The notes below the pieces were generated by a model. The model did no database searches. It had not been told where the DNA came from and was given only the letters and a program-made list of their open reading frames with translations. The position numbers and the translations under genes were made by a program. Shown here in pieces: positions 46,148 to 55,272 of a stretch of 64,000 nucleotides of DNA. Within the stretch, counting starts at the first letter, position 1. Each line of letters opens with the position of its first letter. The DNA is from Salipaludibacillus agaradhaerens (GTDB taxonomy: Bacteria; Bacillota; Bacilli; Bacillales; Salisediminibacteriaceae). Location: positions 3,870,869 to 3,934,868 of the forward strand of contig NZ_KV917378.1 of assembly GCF_002019735.1 (NCBI RefSeq), in the 5' to 3' direction.

Positions 46148-47410
46148 CTACTGACCCGCAGCTGCTTTTCCTGCTGTATAACCAGTCGAAAAAGCAACGG
46201 TTATATTATAACCACCGGTATAACCATGTAAATCAAGGACTTCACCGCAGAAAAAGAGCCCTTTGACTAGCTTTGATTCCATTCGTTTCGGTTGAATTTC
46301 TTTCACACTAACACCGCCTCCGGTGACAAACGCTTTTTCGATAGAAAGAGTCCCTGTGGCTGTCAGTGGGAAGCCTTTAATAAGCTGAGCCAGCTCCCTA
46401 AGCTTGGCGTGAGCAAGCTCTGGATAAATGGCTAAAGGATCAATATGGGCCATCTCTAATAAAATTGGGATAAGGCGCTCAGGCAAAAAGCCTTGAAGGG
46501 CGTTTTTAATCGCTTTTTTAGATTGTTCTTTAAGTAACTGGACGAGTTGCTGTAACACGTCTTCGGTGGTTTCCTTAGGAAACAAGTCCACCTGTAAGGG
46601 AATCGCTGTATCCGGATGTTTTTTTCGTGCTTTAACAACATATTGGCTACAACGCAAACTAATTGGACCGGAAACCCCAAAATGAGTAAAGATCATATCT
46701 CCTTCATGAGCTTTAATGACTTTTCTTTTTTTCGGATCCAGTACAGATAATTGAACATCTCTTAATGAAAGACCTTGTAATGTTTTCGCTTTTATAAACG
46801 CGTCATGACATGTAATTGGAACTTCAGTAGGATATAAATCTGTTACCGTATGCCCTGCTTTCACAGCCCACGGATAGCCATCACCGGTGGAGCCAGTGTG
46901 GGGAACCGATTTTCCACCTACCGCGATAATAACTCGGTTCGTTTCAAGTTTTTCACCATTTTTTAATAAAACCCCTGTAACGCTAGTGATCGACGGATCA
47001 TAAAGGATGTCACATACTTCTGTATTCGTACGAATAGAGACATTTAATGAACGGATTTTATTTAATAAAGCTCGGACCACATCCACCGCTTTATCATTTA
47101 CGGGGAACATTCTGCCTCGATCCTCTTCTTTTAATTTTATTCCTAGACTTTCAAAAAAGGCAATAATGTCTTCATTATTAAATATAGAGAAGGGGCTATG
47201 CATGAAGCGCCCATTACCCGGGATATGCGTAATGATATCCTCGATATCCGCACGATTAGTTACGTTACAGCGCCCTCCACCGGAAATGGCAAGTTTGCGT
47301 CCTAGTTTTTTCCCTTTATCGAGCAGTAAGACTGTTGCACCGTGCTCAGCTGCTGCCACGGCTGCCATTAATCCAGCTGGCCCACCACCGATGATTATGA
47401 CATCAGTCAT
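46148..47410 (-). CDS. ytfP: FAD-dependent oxidoreductase YtfP (HI0933/BaiN family)
   Basis: Flavoprotein of the HI0933/BaiN/RdsA family, 420 residues. The dinucleotide-binding motif [21 protein letters not shown] is at its very N terminus (Gly8-Gly13); it is followed by [16 protein letters not shown], and a C-terminal FAD contact [15 protein letters not shown]. Its substrate in Bacillus is unknown. AAGAAGG precedes the ATG. It is transcribed alone on the minus strand, convergent with leuS. Confidence 0.9.
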   Translation of the reverse strand: MTDVIIIGGGPAGLMAAVAAAEHGATVLLLDKGKKLGRKLAISGGGRCNVTNRADIEDIITHIPGNGRFMHSPFSIFNNEDIIAFFESLGIKLKEEDRGRMFPVNDKAVDVVRALLNKIRSLNVSIRTNTEVCDILYDPSITSVTGVLLKNGEKLETNRVIIAVGGKSVPHTGSTGDGYPWAVKAGHTVTDLYPTEVPITCHDAFIKAKTLQGLSLRDVQLSVLDPKKRKVIKAHEGDMIFTHFGVSGPISLRCSQYVVKARKKHPDTAIPLQVDLFPKETTEDVLQQLVQLLKEQSKKAIKNALQGFLPERLIPILLEMAHIDPLAIYPELAHAKLRELAQLIKGFPLTATGTLSIEKAFVTGGGVSVKEIQPKRMESKLVKGLFFCGEVLDLHGYTGGYNITVAFSTGYTAGKAAAGQ

Positions 47411-47709
47411 CTTAACGCCTTCTTTCTTGTCAGATTCAATTCATCTATCCGATTTTACTGTGCTTGAAAGAAGGAAGCAAGCTTTAGTGAAAAAAACAGG
47501 TACCATATTTATTTTTCAGAAAAATAACGCCAAATTAAGCGATTATTAGTTATTTATCTACCTGAGAGACGGTGAGGGTGAAATACATATCAAATAGTTG
47601 AATTTTTTTTGAAAAACGCTGTTTTATTTCTCATTTGAATGTGGTAAACTTCAGGTGGGAAATATTCTACCATTGTTTATGAGTGAACTCGTGAAAGGAG
47701 GAGAGGCAC

Positions 47710-48402
47710 ATGTTTCAAAACTTGAAGGAAAAGTTTGAAGCAAAACGTGCGGTTTGGGCTGAGGAGACACAGGCTCGTATTAATAACTATGCTATTTTGG
47801 AAAGACGAAAAATGCTAGCAGAGATGAAAAGAAAAGAGACGTTACAATCTCTATTAAATTCGGAGGTCTCTAAGTACCTTAAAACAGTTTTACCAACTTT
47901 TTTATTGAAACCAGAAGCGAGCCGAGCGCTTTTAAACATGTTGCATGCTCGCTCTGAAGGCACGGTAAGCATAAATCTCAATATGACAAAAGAAATGCGG
48001 CAAACACACCTGTTTTATCACAATGAATTAGACGTATTTATCACCTTACTTGAGCGAAAAGGCTTTGTGCTTGAAGGGAACGAAGACTTATTCTTAACCT
48101 CTTTTTTAACGACCTTAAGGGAGTACAACTATCGTTTATGCATAGATGTTTACGGTGATTTTGTTCCAGATGATGCGTCGTTATTAGAGGCTTTTGATCG
48201 GTATTTTGAGACCGTTGAAGATAAATTTAAATATGAAAGCGGAAATGTGGACTTTTTCGCAGCTTACTTAAATCAAAAAGGGATAGTCGATGGCAATTTA
48301 ACTAAAAGCCGGTTAAAACGTAAATTAAAGCAATATGAAAAAGCAAATAAACATGAATTTAAGTTAAAGAAATTAGAACGGAAGCTACAGAATATTAGCT
48401 AA
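47710..48402 (+). CDS. Unknown helical basic protein
   Basis: A 230-residue cytoplasmic protein that I do not recognise. The N-terminal 55 residues are strongly charged and helical (EKFEAKRAVWAEETQARINN), a globular middle part follows (about 56-190), and the C terminus is very basic (SRLKRKLKQYEKANKHEFKL). There is no signal peptide, membrane span or enzyme motif. AAAGGAGG lies 10 bases before the ATG, so translation is well supported. It is a single gene with its own terminator between ytfP and the proI-like gene. Confidence 0.7.
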   Translation: MFQNLKEKFEAKRAVWAEETQARINNYAILERRKMLAEMKRKETLQSLLNSEVSKYLKTVLPTFLLKPEASRALLNMLHARSEGTVSINLNMTKEMRQTHLFYHNELDVFITLLERKGFVLEGNEDLFLTSFLTTLREYNYRLCIDVYGDFVPDDASLLEAFDRYFETVEDKFKYESGNVDFFAAYLNQKGIVDGNLTKSRLKRKLKQYEKANKHEFKLKKLERKLQNIS

Positions 48403-48416
48403 ATATATGGAGAGCT

Positions 48417-48447
48417 GGAGATCTGACATCGTCAGATCTTTTTTTGG
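48417..48447 (+). terminator. Terminator after the unknown helical protein gene
   Basis: AGATCTGAC, ATC loop, GTCAGATCT, then TTTTTT; a perfect 9 bp stem. Confidence 0.92.
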
Positions 48448-48571
48448 TGAAATGCGGCTTTAAAGATGATCTTGAATATGGCTAACCATTTTAGTCGATA
48501 CCGTATGTCATTTTTACATGATAGTTCGTTCGTGGTATGTTAGAAGACGTAGTGAAGGAGATGAATGAGGT

Positions 48572-49372
48572 ATGACATCATTATTAGTTATTGGAGCAGG
48601 GAGAATGGCAGAGGCTATTATTTCAGGCTTAGTGGCAGAGGAAAAAAATATTTTCTCATCTATAACCGTTTCAAATGTTTCAAACAAAGATAGGCTTAGC
48701 AGGTTAAAGCGTACATATGGTGTTCACGTGACGCAAGATGCTATAAGTGAAGTAGCTTCTCACGATGTGATTTTATTGGCTGCACCCCCCGATGCGCATA
48801 ATTACTTGCTGGAACAGTTGAAAGAAGTGATAGATCATCAGCTTATTTTAACAGTAGCAGCAGGAATTGATCCAGCTTATATAGAGGCCCGCCTTAATAC
48901 GCGGACACCAGTTGCTTGGATTATGCCAAACACCGCGGCAAGTATCGGAGAATCAATGTCCACGTTTACGTGTGGGGAATATGTGGAAAATCATCATAGA
49001 ACGATCATTAACTATATTTTGTCATCCATTGGAGAATCGGAAGAACTATCAGCTGAAAAAGTTCATGATTTAACTGCGGTTACCGGAAGTGCGCCAGCTT
49101 TTTTGTACGCTTTTGCGTTGGGGTTAGAGGAAGCGGCTGTGAACTATGGGGTTAGTCGTAAACAGGCGAGGAAGCTCGTGACCCATATGTTAAAAGGATC
49201 AGTATCTATGCTAGAACATAATGGGGAACCACAACAATTAATGGATCAAGTGGCATCTCCCGGAGGCTCTACGGCTAAAGGGCTAGAGGTTCTTAATGAA
49301 CAAGGTTTTATGAGCATGCTAAAAGATGCGGTGAAGGCGACTAACAATCATGCACGTACTCATAACCAATAA
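48572..49372 (+). CDS. proI: Pyrroline-5-carboxylate reductase
   Basis: Reduces pyrroline-5-carboxylate to proline with NADPH. It is 266 residues, with the Rossmann motif VIGAGRMAEAII at 6-17 and the family signature region near LTAVTGSAPAFLYAF and VASPGGSTAKGLEVL. Bacilli have several paralogues (ProH, ProI, ProG); ProI is my best guess, and the exact paralogue is uncertain. AAGGAG stands 11 bases before the ATG. The YjbQ gene follows after 20 bases and is probably co-transcribed. Confidence 0.85.
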   Translation: MTSLLVIGAGRMAEAIISGLVAEEKNIFSSITVSNVSNKDRLSRLKRTYGVHVTQDAISEVASHDVILLAAPPDAHNYLLEQLKEVIDHQLILTVAAGIDPAYIEARLNTRTPVAWIMPNTAASIGESMSTFTCGEYVENHHRTIINYILSSIGESEELSAEKVHDLTAVTGSAPAFLYAFALGLEEAAVNYGVSRKQARKLVTHMLKGSVSMLEHNGEPQQLMDQVASPGGSTAKGLEVLNEQGFMSMLKDAVKATNNHARTHNQ

Positions 49373-49392
49373 GAAAGTAGGTGAAGAGAGAG

Positions 49393-49794
49393 ATGCTCAA
49401 GAAATTAGCGATCACCACAGGCTCACGAGATGAGATGAAGGATATGACGGAAGAGGTGCAGCAAGTCGTTAATGAGAGTGGTGTCCAATCCGGGGTTGTA
49501 TACATTTACTGTGCTCATACAACAGCAGGAATTACAATTAATGAGAATGCAGACCCAGATGTGAAACATGATATGCTCATGCGCTGGGATGAGGTTTATC
49601 CATGGCATCATGATAAGTATCGGCACGTAGAAGGGAATACTGCGGCTCATTTAAAAGCAAGTACGACAGGGGCTTCGCAAATGGTCATCATTGAAAATAG
49701 CAAACTCATTTTAGGCACGTGGCAAGGTATTTATTTTTGCGAATTTGATGGCCCCCGACAGCGACACGCCTATGTAAAAGTTATCGAAGGCTAA
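49393..49794 (+). CDS. YjbQ/UPF0047 family protein
   Basis: Small conserved protein of the YjbQ family (YugU in B. subtilis), 133 residues. Some members show weak thiamine-phosphate-synthase-like activity, but the physiological role is unknown. Metal-ligand-like conserved stretches are visible: [33 protein letters not shown] and [17 protein letters not shown] chose the ATG at 49393; the GTG at 49381 in the same frame would add only four residues (MKRE). It follows the pyrroline-5-carboxylate reductase gene closely and is followed by a terminator. Confidence 0.88.
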   Translation: MLKKLAITTGSRDEMKDMTEEVQQVVNESGVQSGVVYIYCAHTTAGITINENADPDVKHDMLMRWDEVYPWHHDKYRHVEGNTAAHLKASTTGASQMVIIENSKLILGTWQGIYFCEFDGPRQRHAYVKVIEG

Positions 49795-49835
49795 TTAATT
49801 AAAAGAGCGCAATGAAGTCTCTTATTACAACGTTA

Positions 49836-49871
49836 TTAAGCTAGGAAAGAGCCTATTTCCTAGCTTTTTTC
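49836..49871 (+). terminator. Terminator after the yjbQ-family gene
   Basis: AAGCTAGGAAA pairs with TTTCCTAGCTT around a 7-base loop and runs into TTTTTTC. Confidence 0.92.
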
Positions 49872-50104
49872 ATGTTCTGCTTTTGTTCTGTACAAGCCTT
49901 AATGAAGAGCGAGAAGAAGGTGTAAGTTCAAATAAATCATATACATCTTCGAAAGCGATTATTGTATGTGAGGCATTCATATTAATTAGAGATAAAGCAT
50001 GGTTAACTCTCCTCTCCATACCCAAAGTCAGCTTTCCCCTATTCACCATAATACAAATGACTGTGTCATTTTGCTAGTTTTAAAGTGTGGTAATAAAGTG
50101 CGAG
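49872..50104. other. Gap upstream of ytgP, left part
   Basis: This lies between the yjbQ-gene terminator and a repeat copy. The open frame 49883-50077 has no ribosome binding site and codon content unlike the neighbours, so I take it as chance. Nothing else is recognisable. Confidence 0.45.
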
Positions 50105-50264
50105 TTTATCACAGATAAACGTCCGTAAAACTCCGGCTTCAAAATAGAGAGTAGAGCTATCTCTATTTAGGCAGGAGATAACGGACGCTAATGTCCTGAT
50201 TAACTCAACTAACAATCAGTGGGAGAAGAACGAAAACTCCCACTGATTGAAGGTTCGTTTTATA
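50105..50264 (+). repeat. Dispersed intergenic repeat, copy 5
   Basis: One of the two best copies (160 bp). TTTATCACAGATAAACGTCC begins it. Then come AAATAGAGA / TCTCTATTT, ACGGACGCTAATGTCCTGATT, the perfect hairpin CAATCAGTGGGAG / CTCCCACTGATTG (50213-50249) and the GGTTCGTTTTAT end. Outer pairing TAAAAC / GTTTTA closes the element. Confidence 0.88.
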
Positions 50265-50310
50265 GTCCTTTAGAAGGGGATAGCACGAATAGAATAAATG
50301 ACTGGATTAA

Positions 50311-50339
50311 TTGCAACATAATTCCCTACTTTTTAATAA
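50311..50339 (+). promoter_or_regulatory. Possible promoter of ytgP
   Basis: TTGCAA (50311-50316) and TAATAA (50334-50339) are 17 bases apart, just downstream of the repeat copy. The -10 box is poor, so this is tentative. Confidence 0.35.
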
Positions 50340-50395
50340 AAAGTATGATAAAATGCTATCAGTGTTATGTGAAACTAAGGTGAGGAGCAAGAGAC

Positions 50396-52009
50396 ATGTC
50401 AGAGCAGCAATTAATTAGAGGTACGGTTATTCTAACGGCGAGTGTCTTTATCTCTAAGATTCTCGGGTTAATTTACGTGTTCCCATTTACAGCAATTGTG
50501 GGAACAAAAGGAATGGCACTTTATACATATGGCTATTTGCCCTATACAATTATGTTAAGTTTATCTACGCTCGGAGTTCCCCTTGCCGTGTCGAAATTTG
50601 TGTCTAAATACAACGCTCTAGGCGATTACAGAACGGGACAAAGGTTATTAAAATCGGGCATTGTTGTGATGCTTATAACAGGTATCATTGCCTTTTTAGC
50701 TTTGTTTTCCTTAGCGGAGCCCATTGCAAAACAAGTCGTTGATCCTACTGACTTAAAGGGGAATTCCTATGAAGATGTCATCTTCGCTGTCAGGATGGTC
50801 AGTGTGGCATTATTAATTGTCCCAGTTATGGCGATTATAAGAGGTTATTTTCAAGGACATCAGTCGATGGGGCCTACAGCTGTTTCTCAAGTTATTGAGC
50901 AAATCATTCGAATTGTTTTTATTCTTTTATTTGCTTTTCTCATTTTGAATGTATGGAACGGTGAATTAGGTACTGCTGTTGGTATTGCTACATTCGGGGC
51001 TTTCGTCGGTGCCCTTGGCGGTCTGGCTGTTTTGCTAATCTATTGGAAAAAAAGAGGCCCTAGTCTAAAAAGGCAAATTGACGAGAGTACAGTAGAACAA
51101 AAGCTACCTCTTCGCAGTATGTATAAAGAATTATTAACTTATGCCATACCGTTATCGATAGTGGGATTAGCGATCCCATTATATCAGTTAGTTGATATGG
51201 TTACGTTTAACCAAGCGATGCAAGCGCTTGGCTATGATATGAATGTCGTCGAAACTTATTATGGGGCATTTTCACAAACCACTCATAAGCTTATTCAAAT
51301 TCCAGTGGCACTTGGAACAGCCATGTCGTTAACGATCATTCCAACCGTGACAAACGCATTTATAAATGAAGAGCATGATCGTCTACAACGAACTATCACG
51401 CAAACTTATCAAATCATTTTGTTCCTTACTGTTCCAGCAGCAATTGGTCTAACGGTGCTGGCGGAGCCTGTCTATGGTGCACTATTTGGTTTAGCTGATT
51501 TAGCTGAGGGGGCCGAGGTGTTACGATCGTATGCATGGATAGCGGTGGCATTTGCCATCTTTGCTGTAACTGCAGCTATTCTTCAAGGAATTAACAGGCA
51601 AAAATGGGCTGTTATTGCATTGTTAGCTGGGCTTGCCTTTAAAATACTATCAAATACACTGCTTATTTCATGGTTTGAGGTTCATGGCGCTATCCTCGCT
51701 ACAGGAATAGGATATATAATTGCCATCGCAATAAATATTTGGGCTATAAAAAAATATGCAAATTACGATTATACATTTGTCTTTAAACGATTCTTACTTG
51801 TTTGTTTGTTCACCGGCATGATGGCAATTGTCGTTGGATTTTTACAATACGGTCTTATGCAACTTCTTCCCATAAATACGAGAATGGATGCTCTTATCAT
51901 CCTTGCGGTCACTGTTTTATCAGGTATTGTCGTTTATTTGAATTTAGGCATTCGCTCAGGACTGGCTGGTCAAATCCTTGGAGAGAGATTTAAATTCTTA
52001 AATAAATAG
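50396..52009 (+). CDS. murJ: Lipid II flippase, MurJ-type (YtgP)
   Basis: Polytopic MOP-superfamily membrane protein, 537 residues with about fourteen spans, orthologous to B. subtilis YtgP (MurJ). It moves lipid-linked peptidoglycan precursor from the inner to the outer face of the membrane. The N terminus LIRGTVILTASVFISKILGL is the family start, and a polysaccharide-synthesis-type second half follows (GVPLAVSKFVSKYNALGDY in the first half). GAGGAG is 8 bases before the ATG. The related sporulation protein SpoVB is the main alternative, but the position matches ytgP. Confidence 0.88.
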   Translation: MSEQQLIRGTVILTASVFISKILGLIYVFPFTAIVGTKGMALYTYGYLPYTIMLSLSTLGVPLAVSKFVSKYNALGDYRTGQRLLKSGIVVMLITGIIAFLALFSLAEPIAKQVVDPTDLKGNSYEDVIFAVRMVSVALLIVPVMAIIRGYFQGHQSMGPTAVSQVIEQIIRIVFILLFAFLILNVWNGELGTAVGIATFGAFVGALGGLAVLLIYWKKRGPSLKRQIDESTVEQKLPLRSMYKELLTYAIPLSIVGLAIPLYQLVDMVTFNQAMQALGYDMNVVETYYGAFSQTTHKLIQIPVALGTAMSLTIIPTVTNAFINEEHDRLQRTITQTYQIILFLTVPAAIGLTVLAEPVYGALFGLADLAEGAEVLRSYAWIAVAFAIFAVTAAILQGINRQKWAVIALLAGLAFKILSNTLLISWFEVHGAILATGIGYIIAIAINIWAIKKYANYDYTFVFKRFLLVCLFTGMMAIVVGFLQYGLMQLLPINTRMDALIILAVTVLSGIVVYLNLGIRSGLAGQILGERFKFLNK

Positions 52010-52135
52010 AAAAAAACTATAAAAATAGAGGCGTGTTAGGATATTACCACCTCAAATAAAAGTTATTCCGCTTCGGTTAGATGACGCACAATAATATTTT
52101 TGTAAATGACTTGAAACTATAAAAAGAGATAAAAA

Positions 52136-52183
52136 GTAAAAGGGAAGTTGTTTAAGACATATGACGACTTCTCTTTTTTGTGA
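52136..52183 (+). terminator. Terminator after ytgP
   Basis: AAAAGGGAAGTTGT pairs imperfectly with ACGACTTCTCTTTT around a loop and continues into TTTTG, about 130 bases after the ytgP stop. A long untranslated tail precedes it. Confidence 0.65.
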
Positions 52184-52202
52184 CTTTTAACTGCCATAAA
52201 CG

Positions 52203-52238
52203 AAGAAAAAGACCTTTTCGCAATAAGCAAAAGGTCGA
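52203..52238 (-). terminator. Terminator of the hxlR-type gene
   Basis: On the minus strand GACCTTTT pairs with AAAAGGTC around a 10-base loop and is followed by TTTTTC. Confidence 0.8.
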
Positions 52239-52302
52239 CCTTAAACAGCTATTTTATATACCAAATGAAAGCTATCAATTTAGCCTTCGAGTAAATTTAA
52301 GT

Positions 52303-52614
52303 TCAGTTAACCCATTTTTCAGCCCAATGCTGAATTTCGTCAAGAGCAGGTTTTAATGCTTCCCCTTTTTGCGTTAGCTGATATTCTATCCTGACTGGTG
52401 TTTCTGGATAGACAGACCTTTCAATTAGTCCTGCTTCCTCTAATTGCTTCAAACGATCAACGAGCATTTTATCACTCATACTTGGTATATTAGATGAAAT
52501 GTCCCGAAAACGAACAGGTCCTTGTAAAAGTACTCGAAGGATTAAGCCATTCCATCGTTGGCCAAGTAGTTGAAATGCAGATTCAAATTTTGGGCATAGA
52601 TTCATCTTTTCCAT
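52303..52614 (-). CDS. HxlR/DUF24-family redox-sensing repressor (YodB/CatR-like)
   Basis: A 103-residue winged-helix regulator of the MarR/DUF24 (HxlR) family. Cys7 in MNLCPKFESAF corresponds to the redox-sensing Cys6/Cys7 of B. subtilis YodB and CatR, which respond to quinones and diamide. The helix-turn-helix and wing cover about 25-95 (DKMLVDRLKQLEEAGLIER, then TPVRIEYQLT). It is divergent from the WrbA-type quinone oxidoreductase, the natural target, with a YodB/CatR-like operator between them. A 160 bp repeat copy lies just upstream of its start, inside its probable 5' leader. Confidence 0.9.
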   Translation of the reverse strand: MEKMNLCPKFESAFQLLGQRWNGLILRVLLQGPVRFRDISSNIPSMSDKMLVDRLKQLEEAGLIERSVYPETPVRIEYQLTQKGEALKPALDEIQHWAEKWVN

Positions 52615-52637
52615 TGTTATATCACTCCCTAGGCATC

Positions 52638-52797
52638 TTTATCACAGATAACCGTCCGTAAAACGCCCGCGTCAAAATAGAGAGGAGAGATAAATCTATT
52701 TAGGTGGGAGGTAACGGACGCTAATGTCCTGATTCACTCAACTAACAATCAGTGGGAGAAGAACGTAAACTCCCACTGATTGAAGGTTCGTTTTATG
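52638..52797 (+). repeat. Dispersed intergenic repeat, copy 6
   Basis: The best-preserved copy (160 bp). TTTATCACAGATAACCGTCC begins it, then TAAAACG (pairing with the CGTTTTA end), AAATAGA / TCTATTT, ACGGACGCTAATGTCCTGATT, the perfect hairpin CAATCAGTGGGAG / CTCCCACTGATTG, and GGTTCGTTTTATG. It lies between the hxlR-type gene and the shared operator region, in opposite orientation to that gene. Confidence 0.9.
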
Positions 52798-52853
52798 CCT
52801 GACATTATTATATCATACTCTACTTGACAATAGTACACGGCACAGAATTTTTC

Positions 52854-52870
52854 TTACTAAAGGTAAGTAA
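52854..52870. promoter_or_regulatory. Candidate operator of the YodB/CatR-like regulator
   Basis: TTACTAAAGGTAAGTAA contains both TACT-N7-AGTA, as recalled for YodB sites, and TTAC-N5-GTAA, as recalled for CatR sites. It is located between the divergent regulator and quinone oxidoreductase genes, about 30 bases downstream of a TTGACA (52824-52829). The match is by eye. Confidence 0.55.
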
Positions 52871-52966
52871 CATACCGAATGATTGGTCGTATCAAAAAAT
52901 AAGAGGTTTAGTGGTGTTGAATGACAGGAATTATAGAAGTAAATTCCGTTATAAGGAGTGTTGAAC

Positions 52967-53587
52967 ATGACAAAAGTGTTAGTACCGTATTACAGTACTT
53001 ACGGTCATATTTTTACGATGGCACGTGCTATCGTGGAAGGTGCTCAAGAAGTTGAGGGGACAGAAGTCAAGTTAGTGAGAATTGAAGAGTTTGACGCGGT
53101 AAAAGATGCCATGTCTGAACAAGATGCGTATGTGCACGCCCAAGAGGCGCAGAAAGATGTCCCTGTTGCGACTCATGATGATTTACGATGGGCTGATGGT
53201 GTTGTGTGGGGGATCCCGACACGTTATGGGGCGATGCCTGCCCAAATGAAGCAATATCTCGACTCTGCCGGGGGGTTATGGGCAAATGGTGAATTAGAAG
53301 GGAAAGTAACTGGGATTTTTACAAGTACCGGTTCGATCCATGGCGGGCAAGAAACAACCGCCATCACTTCACTTGTTCCCTTATTACACTTTGGATTTAT
53401 CTTCGTGGGGCTTCCTTATGGAGAAAATCCAGAACAGCTAACGACAGATGGCATTGGTGGGTCACCATATTCAGCTTCTACAATTGCTGGTCCTGATGGC
53501 AGCTCACAGCCAGATCAAAGAGATTTACTGATGGCGAAGCGATTAGGCAAAAGGGTTGCCAGTGTGGCGAAAGCATTAAGAAGTTAA
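52967..53587 (+). CDS. WrbA-type NAD(P)H:quinone oxidoreductase
   Basis: Flavodoxin-fold FMN enzyme that reduces quinones by two electrons, avoiding semiquinones, in the cytoplasm. The 206-residue sequence has the FMN phosphate loop YYSTYGHIFTMA, the flavin contact GIPTRYGAMPAQMKQYLD, and TSTGSIHGGQETT, all typical of WrbA. I chose the ATG at 52967, 8 bases after AAGGAG, over the ATG at 52958. Divergence from a YodB/CatR-type repressor suggests induction by quinones or diamide-like stress. It is followed by a terminator. Confidence 0.93.
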   Translation: MTKVLVPYYSTYGHIFTMARAIVEGAQEVEGTEVKLVRIEEFDAVKDAMSEQDAYVHAQEAQKDVPVATHDDLRWADGVVWGIPTRYGAMPAQMKQYLDSAGGLWANGELEGKVTGIFTSTGSIHGGQETTAITSLVPLLHFGFIFVGLPYGENPEQLTTDGIGGSPYSASTIAGPDGSSQPDQRDLLMAKRLGKRVASVAKALRS

Positions 53588-53639
53588 AAAATAACGATTC
53601 ATTGTGAAGATCACACCAATACTATATTTCGTAGGGCTT

Positions 53640-53671
53640 TAAACTGCTGTATATTTACAGCGGTTTTTTCT
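53640..53671 (+). terminator. Terminator after the wrbA-type gene
   Basis: AACTGCTGTA pairs with TTACAGCGGTT (allowing small mismatches) around a short loop and runs into TTTTTTC. Confidence 0.85.
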
Positions 53672-53990
53672 AGTATGAACGAAACTTTTTTTATTTTTTT
53701 TCGTCTATATGTGAGACGTTAATTTAGTTATTAAGTGAATTTAACCTAAAATTGACTTGACGCCAAGGCTAAAAATATCTAACTAAGAATAGTACGTTAT
53801 AATTAAAAAAGGTTAATAGCACATGAATTATTGAATGAATGAATGAGTGATTGAATGTAGGCCATCTGCTGGGTTAAAGAGCAAACCTCTTTGTCTCTTG
53901 ATCTTCTAAAGATCGGGTATTTAGTCATTTGTCAGAAACTTTTATTTTAATGACCACGGGAAGTCTCTTTTAGCAAGAGGCCCCATCTGC
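53672..53990. other. Gap upstream of the SEDS gene pair
   Basis: About 320 bases without a supported gene. It contains a short tandem TGAATGAATGAATGAG tract (53830-53848), a palindrome GATCTTCTAAAGATC, a hairpin around TCTCTTTTAGCAAGAG, and two copies of a short motif ending ATCTGCT. The purpose is unknown. Confidence 0.4.
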
Positions 53991-53996
53991 TATAAT
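53988..53996 (+). promoter_or_regulatory. Extended -10 promoter of the SEDS gene pair
   Basis: TGCTATAAT is a perfect extended -10 element (TATAAT at 53991-53996), 48 bases before the first start codon. The -35 region is weak, which is usual for extended -10 promoters. Confidence 0.55.
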
Positions 53997-54043
53997 GAAA
54001 GAATTAGCATGGTCGTTGCCCTACAGGCACGGAGGTGAACACC

Positions 54044-55246
54044 TTGGAAGAAGAAAAGCGTAAAGGGCTTTATATAGATTGGTATCTTATTGTCAGTATA
54101 GTACTTCTGGCTTTATTTGGACTTGTGATGGTGTACAGTGCAAGCTATGTTCAAGGCTATCAGGTTTATGATAACATGACTTATTTTTTTGATCGTCAGC
54201 TACAATGGCTGGTGATTTCTGCTGTTATGTTCACTTTTTTTATGTTTTTTCCGTATCGTCATTTTCGCAAATTAGTGCCATGGATTGTGTTTGGCTCGTT
54301 TGCGTTATTGCTCCTCATTTTAGTTCCGGGAGTTGGCTATGAAGTTAATGGCTCCATGAGATGGATTAATGTTGGTCCCATTAGAATCCAACCATCGGAG
54401 TTTGTTAAAGTCGGATCTATAATTTATTTGGCGTATGTTTATTCAAGAAAGCAAGCATATATTAATAAGTTTTTTACGGGTGTTATGCCACCGTTAATTA
54501 TTGTGCTCGGATTTTTTATTCTCATTATGTTCCAACCAGACTTAGGGACGGCTACTTCCATTGTATTAGTGGCGGGATTATTAGCGTTTTGTTCTGGAGC
54601 GCGTATGCTTCATATTATTTCTTTAAGCTCGCTTGCGGCTTGGGCACTGTACCATTATGCTCAATCAGCACCTTACCGGTTAAATCGGTTATTAGGCTAC
54701 CGAAACCCGTTTGAATTAGAGCAAACAGAAGGGTTTCAGCTTGTCCAGTCGTATATTGCCATTGCCCATGGTGGCCTTTCAGGTGCTGGATTAGGCCAGA
54801 GTGTCCAAAAACTATTTTACCTCCCCGAAGCCCATACTGATTTTATTCTGGCGATTGTCAGTGAAGAATTGGGGTTAATCGGTATTGCCGTCGTCTTTTT
54901 ATTAATGCTTGCGATTATTGGTCGTGGGGTGATAATAGGCACTCGTTGTAGAGATGCTTTTGGAAGCTTGCTTGCCTTTGGTATTGTTTTTCAGCTGAGT
55001 ATTCAAATGATATTTAATGCAGGAGCAGTTAACGGTCTCTTGCCTATTACAGGGATTCCATTTCCATTTATTAGCTACGGTGGGTCTTCATTATTAGTTA
55101 ATTTCATCGCCATGGGTATCCTTGCAAATATTTCGAGACGCACTGAAAAAGAACGACAAGAAGGCTTGGAAAAAAATGAGGCATTACCTTTAGAAGAGAA
55201 TGAAGAGATTCAAGTAGGAAGACCGCATGTGACGGTTGTGAAATAA
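54044..55246 (+). CDS. SEDS peptidoglycan glycosyltransferase, FtsW/SpoVE-like
   Basis: Membrane glycosyltransferase of the SEDS family that polymerises lipid II together with a class B penicillin-binding protein. It has 400 residues and about ten spans. Typical motifs are NGSMRWINVGPIRIQPSEFV, FQPDLGTATSI and PFPFISYGGSSLL. The putative catalytic Asp266 lies in EAHTDFILA. A charged C-terminal tail follows. The start is TTG at 54044, 8 bases after GGAGG; the GTG at 54035 is too close to that site. It forms an operon with a second SEDS gene 26 bases downstream. It is closest by eye to FtsW/SpoVE; division or sporulation use is not decided. Confidence 0.88.
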   Translation: MEEEKRKGLYIDWYLIVSIVLLALFGLVMVYSASYVQGYQVYDNMTYFFDRQLQWLVISAVMFTFFMFFPYRHFRKLVPWIVFGSFALLLLILVPGVGYEVNGSMRWINVGPIRIQPSEFVKVGSIIYLAYVYSRKQAYINKFFTGVMPPLIIVLGFFILIMFQPDLGTATSIVLVAGLLAFCSGARMLHIISLSSLAAWALYHYAQSAPYRLNRLLGYRNPFELEQTEGFQLVQSYIAIAHGGLSGAGLGQSVQKLFYLPEAHTDFILAIVSEELGLIGIAVVFLLMLAIIGRGVIIGTRCRDAFGSLLAFGIVFQLSIQMIFNAGAVNGLLPITGIPFPFISYGGSSLLVNFIAMGILANISRRTEKERQEGLEKNEALPLEENEEIQVGRPHVTVVK

Positions 55247-55272
55247 ATCTGAAAGTGTGAGTAGGTGCATCT

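Noticed and set aside
49883-50077. 64-codon frame between the yjbQ-family gene and ytgP
   Set aside because: No ribosome binding site and starts 12 bases after a strong terminator.
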